DNA of 64,000 nt. Source: AV40 sp963817335 (GTDB taxonomy: Bacteria; Verrucomicrobiota; Verrucomicrobiia; Chthoniobacterales; UBA10450). The number at the start of each line of letters is the position of its first letter. The first letter of the stretch is position 1. The position numbers and the translations under genes are program-made. Below, in pieces: positions 58,462-64,000 of this stretch. The notes under the pieces were generated by a model that saw only the letters and a program-made list of their open reading frames with translations, was not told the origin of the DNA and did not search any database. Location of the stretch: NCBI GenBank assembly GCA_963817335.1, contig CAWFNX010000005.1, positions 62,001 to 126,000 on the forward strand, in the 5' to 3' direction.

Positions 58462-60168
58462 CTACATTCTCTCCGGAACTTTAATGCCTAACAGATCGAA
58501 CCCGCGCTGCAGCACGCGACCGGTTAAATCGCACAGCGCCAGACGGGAACCGCGCGACGGTTCTTCCGATTTCAAAACCGGACAGGCTTCGTAGAAACTG
58601 TGGAAGCTGTTCGCCAGCTCGAATAGATAGTTCGCCAGAATATTTGGCCGGAAATCGTTCAACACCTGTGGGACGACCTCGGCGAACTGGCAAAGTTTTA
58701 TCGCCAAGCCGACCTCGGCTTGCTCGACCAAATGGAACTTGTCGATCTTGGGAACGCCTTGTTCCGCTTTGCGAAAGATCGAGCGGATCCGGACGTAGGC
58801 ATTCTGCAAATACGGCGCGGTGTTCCCCTGAAAGGCCAGCATTTTGTCCCACGAAAAAACGTAATCGGTCATTCGATATTGCGAGAGATCGGCGTATTTG
58901 ACCGCGCCGATACCGATTATCTGCGCGATGTCGGTTTTTTCCTGTTCACTCAAATCCGGGTTCTTTTCATCGACGATCTTCCGCGCGCGGTTGCACGCTT
59001 CTTCGAGCAGCTGGCGCAACGGGACGTTTTCGCCCGAGCGCGTTTTCATCAGCTTCCGATCGTCGCCGAGGACGTTGCCAAACGGAATGTGCCGAAAATC
59101 CGCCTGGTGACCTTCGCGTCGCGCAATCTCGAAAATCTGTTTGAAGTGCAAGGTCTGGGGGGCGCCGACCACGTACCAAAGCGTGTCGCGCTTCAGTTCG
59201 TTGACTCGATACTCCACCGTCGCGATGTCACTGGTCGCGTAATTGAATCCGCCGTCGCTCTTCCGAATGATGCACGGCTTGTCCGCCAGCTCGGGAACAT
59301 CGCGAAAGAAAACGACGACCGCGCCCTCGCTGCTCTCGGCGATTTTTGATTTCAGGAGGCGCTCGACCACTTCAGGCAAACGATCGTTATAAAAACTCTC
59401 GCCGCATTGGATGTCATAATGAATGTCGAGCAAATCGTAAACGTGTTCGAAGTCCTGCATCGATAACGCGACGCACTCGTTCCAAATATCGAGATTTTCC
59501 TTGTCGCCGGCTTGCAGCTTGACCAGTTCCTGGCGACACGCTTCCCGCACGGCCGGATCGGATGCGGATTTTGCGTTCGCCTCTTTATAGATACGCACGA
59601 TTTCAGCCAGTGGATCGCGCCCGAGCGCGTCGCTATCGAGCAGGTTTTTCCAAGCCCAGATGACCATTCCAAACTGGGTACCCCAATCGCCGATGTGGTT
59701 ATCGCGGATCACATCGTGTCCAACAAATGCGGCGATTCGCGCGAGGGCGTCGCCAAGGGCAGTGCTCCGAATGTGCCCGACGTGCATCGGTTTGGCCACG
59801 TTCGGGGAGCCAAAATCGATAATAATTTTTTTGGGCGATGTCGAACTTGCAACGCCGAGGCGTTCATCCACGAAAACCTCGCCGGTCTTTTTCGCAATCG
59901 CGTCGCTGCACAGTTTGAAATTGATAAAGCCGGCGCCGGCAATCGACGGCGGTTCCGACAAGTCGGAAACGTCGATATGCTCCAGGACTTTCTCTGCGAC
60001 CGCGCGAGGACTTTCGCCGCGTTGTTTACCCAGGACGAGAGCCGCATTCGTTTGGTAATCGCCAAAGCGCGAATCGGTCGCCTGGGTCAGCTCCCCGACA
60101 TGCGGAAAGCCGGCCTTGGCGAGCGCGTCGGCCAATCGTTTCGCGAGAATTTCCTGGAACGTCTGCAT
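58462..60168 (-). CDS. argS: Arginyl-tRNA synthetase
   Basis: 568 residues. Class I synthetase charging tRNA-Arg. The N-terminal additional domain (ADALAKAGFPHVGELTQATD) precedes the HIGH-type signature in SPNVAKPMHVGHIRSTALGD. Later motifs are DNHIGDWGTQFGMVIWAWKN, YVVGAPQTLHFKQIFEIA, GDDRKLMKTRSGENV in place of a canonical KMSKS, and the DALR-type anticodon domain with FQGNTAPYLQNAYVRIRSIF. Full length and intact. A PTS EIIA gene lies upstream across a repeat spacer. Confidence 0.97.
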   Translation of the reverse strand: MQTFQEILAKRLADALAKAGFPHVGELTQATDSRFGDYQTNAALVLGKQRGESPRAVAEKVLEHIDVSDLSEPPSIAGAGFINFKLCSDAIAKKTGEVFVDERLGVASSTSPKKIIIDFGSPNVAKPMHVGHIRSTALGDALARIAAFVGHDVIRDNHIGDWGTQFGMVIWAWKNLLDSDALGRDPLAEIVRIYKEANAKSASDPAVREACRQELVKLQAGDKENLDIWNECVALSMQDFEHVYDLLDIHYDIQCGESFYNDRLPEVVERLLKSKIAESSEGAVVVFFRDVPELADKPCIIRKSDGGFNYATSDIATVEYRVNELKRDTLWYVVGAPQTLHFKQIFEIARREGHQADFRHIPFGNVLGDDRKLMKTRSGENVPLRQLLEEACNRARKIVDEKNPDLSEQEKTDIAQIIGIGAVKYADLSQYRMTDYVFSWDKMLAFQGNTAPYLQNAYVRIRSIFRKAEQGVPKIDKFHLVEQAEVGLAIKLCQFAEVVPQVLNDFRPNILANYLFELANSFHSFYEACPVLKSEEPSRGSRLALCDLTGRVLQRGFDLLGIKVPERM

Positions 60169-60258
60169 TAACCGAACTGTAGCGGCGCTCTCTGAGCGTC
60201 GAAACTAATTAGATCGGCGGTCGAAAAAGGCCAGTCCGGCTCGGACCCGCCGCTACAG
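60169..60258. repeat. Spacer with inverted pair and 17-mer
   Basis: GTAGCGGCGCTC at one side and GCCGCTACAG at the other enclose GGTCGAAAAAGG and the 17-mer CCAGTCCGGCTCGGACC (60231-60247). The whole can fold as one long hairpin. Confidence 0.6.
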
Positions 60259-60723
60259 TTATTTTTGCCCTGAGCTCTGGAAGATCGACAGAATCTCGTC
60301 GGTCGATTTTGCGCTGGCGAGTTTGTCCCGGGTACCGCGATCGTTCAGAAATTTGGCGATCGAAGCCAGGGTACGGAGATGGGTCTGGAACTGGTTCTTT
60401 GGAACAATAAAGAGGACCACAAATTTCACCGGCGCATTATCAAGCGCATCGAATTCAATCCCATTGCTCGAGCGCCCAAAAGCGGCGACGACATTTTCGA
60501 TCCGATCGGAGGAACAGTGCGGGATTGCGATGCCGAAGCCGATTCCGGTGCTCATCGTTTCTTCGCGCTGTTTCAGTGAAGCGAGAATACTGTCTCGATC
60601 TTCCGGTTTGATTTTGCTCAGGCTGACTAGCAAATCGATCAGCTCGACGATGGCGGGCCAACGTTCCGTCGCCTTCATCTCGGGGATGATTTGCTCAGCC
60701 GAAAGTAAATTACCCAACGACAT
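60259..60723 (-). CDS. PTS EIIA domain protein (PtsN-like)
   Basis: 154 residues. A fructose/nitrogen-type EIIA domain with the phospho-accepting His69 in GFGIAIPHCSSDRIENVVAA. It also has LLSAEQIIPEMKATERW at the start and VKFVVLFIVPKNQFQTHLRT later. Standing alone without EIIB or EIIC, it is probably a regulatory EIIA-Ntr acting on metabolism or potassium uptake, not a sugar transporter component. Cytoplasmic. Confidence 0.9.
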   Translation of the reverse strand: MSLGNLLSAEQIIPEMKATERWPAIVELIDLLVSLSKIKPEDRDSILASLKQREETMSTGIGFGIAIPHCSSDRIENVVAAFGRSSNGIEFDALDNAPVKFVVLFIVPKNQFQTHLRTLASIAKFLNDRGTRDKLASAKSTDEILSIFQSSGQK

Positions 60724-60789
60724 GCGGATTTCGCGATTCGGGAGCGCAAGCTTACCGGGGGCGGTTACGTTGACAAGCGCATTTCAGGC

Positions 60790-61500
60790 TCACAAATCGC
60801 GGATTTTGTAATTCAGTCGTCGCGAGAGCAGCCAGCGGACGCCAAACATATCCATCGTGGCCCGCCAGGCGCGGCTGCCAAAGCCGTATTTGGTCTGACC
60901 AAAGCGCCGAGGCCGGTGGTTTACTGGAATTTCGATCAACCGATAACCCGCACCGCGGACCAGCGCCGGAATGAATCGATGCATTCCTTTGAACGGAACC
61001 AGCGCGTCCGCGCATTCGCGGCGCATCGCCTTGAGAGTGCAGCCAGTGTCACGCACGTAATCTTTGGTGAACCGGCCGCGGACGAAGTTTGCGATCCGGC
61101 TCGTCAAACGTTTGCCAAGCTTGTCTTTCCGTTGGGCCCGATATCCGCAAACCAAATCGGCGCCGCGCGAGATTTCGGCCAACAACCGCGGAATGTCCGC
61201 CGGATCATTTTGCAGATCGCTGTCGATCATCACGATCATCTGACCTCGCGCGGCCTTGACTCCTGCGTAAAGCGCGGCGCTTTGGCCGGTATTTTTCTCG
61301 AACCGCAGAATTCGAACGTTCGGCGCGCTCTCGATTTTATCAGCGCTGCCATCCGCAGAGCCGTCATCGACAAAAACGATTTCGTGATCCAATCCGGCGA
61401 GGGCCGCGCGAAGCTCCGATTGCAAGATTGGCAGATTTTCTGCCTCGTTGAACACAGGAACGACAACGGAGACAGCGGGCGATCCGGTGGAGTCCCTCAT
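60790..61500 (-). CDS. Family 2 glycosyltransferase (ArnC / DPM1-like)
   Basis: 236 residues. Nucleotide-sugar binding motif SVVVPVFNEAENLPILQSEL, IVFVDDGSADGSADKI, MIDSDLQNDPADIPRLL and RDTGCTLKAMRRECADAL. It lacks C-terminal membrane helices, so it is a soluble or peripheral polyprenyl-phosphate glycosyltransferase. It shares ATGA with the upstream GT39 gene. With that gene and the PAP2 phosphatase it forms an envelope-sugar operon: this enzyme loads a sugar onto undecaprenyl phosphate and the GT39 enzyme transfers it outside. Confidence 0.9.
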   Translation of the reverse strand: MRDSTGSPAVSVVVPVFNEAENLPILQSELRAALAGLDHEIVFVDDGSADGSADKIESAPNVRILRFEKNTGQSAALYAGVKAARGQMIVMIDSDLQNDPADIPRLLAEISRGADLVCGYRAQRKDKLGKRLTSRIANFVRGRFTKDYVRDTGCTLKAMRRECADALVPFKGMHRFIPALVRGAGYRLIEIPVNHRPRRFGQTKYGFGSRAWRATMDMFGVRWLLSRRLNYKIRDL

Positions 61501-63068
61501 AATGAAAGCGTTCGATAATGCCGGCAGAGAAAAATCTGCCAGTAACGCACGTGTTTGCCAAAACGGCGCAGCTCAATGGTTCCGATGGGCTCGGTCGATT
61601 CGAAAGCGGCCTTAATATTGTGCGGTGGGTTCTTTCCGTAATTTCGGATCAGCAATGCGCTGCGACCCACGAATGGATTTTCTCCCTTTTGCTCGGTAAA
61701 CGCGTCGTCGGAGGATTGATTGGGCTTCACCGGGGCGTCAACGAATTGATCGTAGCGCGGCCAAAATGAAAACTCGTTCACCAGGTCCTGCGATTCGACT
61801 AAATAACACTGCGGATGTCCTGGTCCCTCGACCCGCTTGTCTTTCAGATAAAACGAAATCTCGGAGGCGCGATGACGTTCGTCCGCGATCAGAAATAGTT
61901 TCTCGCCGAGTTTTGATTCGAAATCGCCGCGAATTCTTTCCACTTCGGCGGTCATTGATTTCCAGCCGCGCAGACGGTCGCTGGGATCGCTTCGCCAAAA
62001 ACGAATGCCCGCGCTGCGCAGCATATCCGAATCCAGCGAGAACAAACTGATCACAAAGCCGAGAACAATCGCCCCCGTGGCGAAGCTCCTGACTCCGCGA
62101 CTGTCGATTCGTTCCTGCCAGTAATAAACCGTGAGCAATCCGAAACTGACGAACGAAACCGCGTCCCAGTTAGGAGTGGCCACATGGTTGAAGGAGAGCA
62201 GCAAATAAAAAACAAAGACCGGCGCCCCAAACCAAAACAGAAACAGAACCTTGAACTGTTGATTTACTCTGCGCCAACTCCGGACCACCGCCCAGACCAC
62301 GGCGGCAAAGAGAAGCGGCGAATAGAAAATGAAATGCTCGCCGAAAAACTTCAGAGGCTCGAGCGGCCGAAAGCCCACGTCTTCGGTCAAGCTGCCGCGA
62401 GTCCGCAAATGAAGAAGGGTGATCCAGGCGTGTTGGGCGTTCCAAACGATCGGCGGGATGGTGCAAACGACGAATATTCCCAGCAACCAATACAGCCCGG
62501 GCTTCTTGAACTCCTGCCGCAACCGCGGCGCAAATGCCAGCACCAGCAAGACGCAAACAATCTCGAATGCGTTGGTGAACCGGCCAAGAAATCCGAGACC
62601 AATCAGCAATCCGGTAAGCGGCCAGTAAAACGAAAACCGCGGGCTTTTCTCAACCGCGAGCCAGAAAGTGAACATCGCCGCCGTCCAAAAGAAGATCGAC
62701 AGCCCGTCCGTCGTAATCACAAACGCGCCGATCGTGAAGATCGGAGTGACATTGAGGGCGATCGCCGTCCAAAGTCCGACGCTCTCGTTGAACAAACGGC
62801 GGCCGAAATAATACAGCAGCAAGCTGCTGGCGCCGGCGAGAATCGGGCTCCAGAAACGCACCCCAAATTCCGTCGGACCGAAAATCATTGTGCTGGCGCG
62901 AATCGCGAAGGCAATTCCAGGACCTTTGCTGAAATAGCCGGGCGCAAGCCGCTCCGACCACATCCAGTAATGCGCTTCGTCGAATTCGAGATCGGTGGAT
63001 CCCAGCATCGACAAGCGCACCAGGGTGAGCGCGATGATGAACAACCAAATTGCGCGAGTCTTGTTCAT
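61497..63068 (-). CDS. GT39/ArnT-like membrane glycosyltransferase
   Basis: 523 residues with about ten membrane helices. The first periplasmic loop carries STDLEFDEAHYWMWSERLAP, the Asp-Glu pair typical of polyprenyl-phosphate-dependent transferases (ArnT, PMT). Further on are LSIFFWTAAMFTFWLAVEKS and FLGRFTNAFEIVCVLLVLAF. The C-terminal ~150 residues are a soluble domain. It uses a lipid-linked sugar to modify lipid A, proteins or cell-wall polymers on the periplasmic side. ATGA overlaps at both ends place it in one operon with GT2 and PAP2. Confidence 0.88.
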   Translation of the reverse strand: MNKTRAIWLFIIALTLVRLSMLGSTDLEFDEAHYWMWSERLAPGYFSKGPGIAFAIRASTMIFGPTEFGVRFWSPILAGASSLLLYYFGRRLFNESVGLWTAIALNVTPIFTIGAFVITTDGLSIFFWTAAMFTFWLAVEKSPRFSFYWPLTGLLIGLGFLGRFTNAFEIVCVLLVLAFAPRLRQEFKKPGLYWLLGIFVVCTIPPIVWNAQHAWITLLHLRTRGSLTEDVGFRPLEPLKFFGEHFIFYSPLLFAAVVWAVVRSWRRVNQQFKVLFLFWFGAPVFVFYLLLSFNHVATPNWDAVSFVSFGLLTVYYWQERIDSRGVRSFATGAIVLGFVISLFSLDSDMLRSAGIRFWRSDPSDRLRGWKSMTAEVERIRGDFESKLGEKLFLIADERHRASEISFYLKDKRVEGPGHPQCYLVESQDLVNEFSFWPRYDQFVDAPVKPNQSSDDAFTEQKGENPFVGRSALLIRNYGKNPPHNIKAAFESTEPIGTIELRRFGKHVRYWQIFLCRHYRTLSL

Positions 63069-63712
63069 TCGCCCGGATTAACCACCAAACTCGGATGTCG
63101 TGCAAAAACTTGCGGCGAGAATTTCGGGGCCAGCCATCGCCAGGATAATTCCACTACTGCGAGGATAAAAAAGGTTTCGGCGGCGGCCAAAAAAACTGTG
63201 GCAAGCACGTCGGTGGGCCAGTGCGCTCCCAGATAAATCCGCGAATACCCGATCAGGGCCGCAAAAATCCAGTAAAGCCAGCCTCTCTTGTAAAACAGGG
63301 TCAAACAAATGCCCGCGATGGTGTTATTGACCATGTGGCCGGACGGAAACGAAGGATCTCCGCGCCTCCGATCGGATTCGTCCGAGCGGCGCACGATCGG
63401 TTTCTTAAAGATCGACATGAATTCGGGCCGCCCTTTTTCCAATCGCACCATTCGCACCGAATCGACATGCTTCGGTCGCGGACGATTGACCGCCGATTTC
63501 AGCGCGTTCGTAACCGGCTCGGCGATCACAATTGCAATCAGCAGACAGAAGATGCAGGCCCGGGCCTTGAACCCGCCAAACACCAACGCCGCAAAGATGA
63601 TCACGATAAGCAATGGTTTCCAGACATCGGCATCGCTGATCGCCGCCATGAACAAATCCAGCACAGGATTCGTCCATCGTTCGTTGATGACATGAAAAAT
63701 CTGCTGATCCAT
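63065..63712 (-). CDS. PAP2-family phosphatase
   Basis: 215 residues from ATG 63712; the preceding in-frame codons look non-coding. The three PAP2 motifs are complete: KSAVNRPRP, FPSGH and SRIYLGAHWPTDVLA. About five hydrophobic segments put it in the inner membrane with the active site outside. Operonic with ArnT-like and ArnC-like genes, it probably dephosphorylates undecaprenyl pyrophosphate or lipid phosphates released by the pathway. Confidence 0.92.
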   Translation of the reverse strand: MDQQIFHVINERWTNPVLDLFMAAISDADVWKPLLIVIIFAALVFGGFKARACIFCLLIAIVIAEPVTNALKSAVNRPRPKHVDSVRMVRLEKGRPEFMSIFKKPIVRRSDESDRRRGDPSFPSGHMVNNTIAGICLTLFYKRGWLYWIFAALIGYSRIYLGAHWPTDVLATVFLAAAETFFILAVVELSWRWLAPKFSPQVFARHPSLVVNPGE

Positions 63713-63768
63713 TTGCGTTGGACAGAACGATAAGTGATTCGTGATCTGTTGAAACCCCAAAACCTTCC

Positions 63769-64000
63769 GTGAGAACCATTCGCCCTCTTCCTCTTGCTCT
63801 TACTCTTGCTCTTTCTCTTACTCTTAATCTTGCTCGAGTCCGCGCAGCGCCGCCGCCGTCCGCGCAGGAAATTCTGGAATCCGTCCGGATGCTGGAAACC
63901 CGACAACAACTTGATCTCGATGGCCAGCTCCGCCAAAACGACACAGTCATTCCATTTCATCTCAGTCAAAACGGCCCGGTGATTCGGTATTCATTCACCG
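63769..64000 (+). CDS. Start of a secreted protein (LolA-like?), cut by the window end
   Basis: A GTG at 63769 opens a frame to the window edge (77 codons). The signal peptide is repetitive: MRTIRPLPLALTLALSLTLN, cleaved near VRAAPPPSAQ. It is encoded by a run of CTCTTN / CTTACTCTTG repeats. The mature start is EILESVRMLETRQQLDLDGQ and continues IPFHLSQNGPVIRYSFT. The shape suggests an outer-membrane lipoprotein-sorting (LolA/DUF) protein that scans alkylated strands, but the fragment is short. It is divergent from PAP2 with a 56-bp gap. Confidence 0.55.
   Translation, partial: MRTIRPLPLALTLALSLTLNLARVRAAPPPSAQEILESVRMLETRQQLDLDGQLRQNDTVIPFHLSQNGPVIRYSFT

Overview
The window (about 58-60% G+C by eye, 64 kb) looks like a chromosomal segment of a Gram-negative, chemoheterotrophic bacterium, most likely a Verrucomicrobiota (Spartobacteria/Chthoniobacterales-like) genome. 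That placement is an inference from gene style (DUF1579, DUF4870, PEGA and cyclase-TPR proteins, a complex I locus with two NuoM genes, a SMUG1-type glycosylase) and from intergenic spacers packed with short tandem and palindromic repeats. I saw no rRNA, tRNA, CRISPR array, intact transposase or phage gene.

Layout. 1-5.1 kb: end of a PEGA-domain membrane protein, the two-gene 2-oxoacid:ferredoxin oxidoreductase korAB, and a Tat-exported phosphoesterase. 5.4-13 kb: a POT-type peptide transporter, an outer-membrane-type protein, a DUF4870 protein, a frameshifted ABC-F ATPase and hypotheticals, separated by repeat-filled spacers. 13.1-15.0 kb: a methyltransferase-like membrane protein, a 66-residue peptide and a SagB-type flavin dehydrogenase, a possible minimal RiPP locus. 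15-24 kb: cyclase-TPR protein, frameshifted SDR, SMUG1 glycosylase, DUF697 protein, acyltransferase, PLD-like protein, second ICMT-like protein. 24-31 kb: pyruvate:ferredoxin oxidoreductase (nifJ) translationally coupled to a dihydroorotate-dehydrogenase-like gene, a DUF1579 protein and a deoxyhypusine-synthase-like protein. 30.8-44.2 kb: respiratory complex I as two divergent blocks, nuoH-J-K-L-M-M-N (minus) and nuoA-B-C-D-(DUF1223)-I (plus). There are two nuoM genes and no nuoE, F or G here. 44.2-47.6 kb: transglutaminase-like protein, phosphoesterase, ferredoxin, MidA/NDUFAF7-type methyltransferase. 47.6-55.4 kb: a class A PBP with a degenerate transpeptidase motif, glycosyltransferases, KdsD-type isomerase, EF-P, and a membrane HExxH protein. 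55.5-64 kb: treY, argS, PTS EIIA, a PAP2/GT39/GT2 envelope operon, and the start of a secreted LolA-like gene.

How it fits together. KorAB and NifJ make reduced ferredoxin from 2-oxoglutarate and pyruvate, a small ferredoxin is encoded at 46.2 kb, and the complex I locus lacks the NADH-oxidising module. A ferredoxin-to-quinone electron route is a reasonable hypothesis, although nuoEFG could lie elsewhere. KdsD, PBP, GT39/GT2/PAP2 and the LolA-like gene point to a Gram-negative envelope.

The most distinctive feature is repeat biology. Heptamer-like repeats (GTGACNN), GTTGAG-type repeats and hairpins fill spacers and also run into coding sequence (SDR, NuoN, NuoI, ABC-F, acyltransferase and PLD N-termini). 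In four places a short echo of a gene terminus (POT start, DUF4870 end, ICMT end, HExxH-protein end) survives beside or some kilobases from the intact gene, usually next to such repeats.
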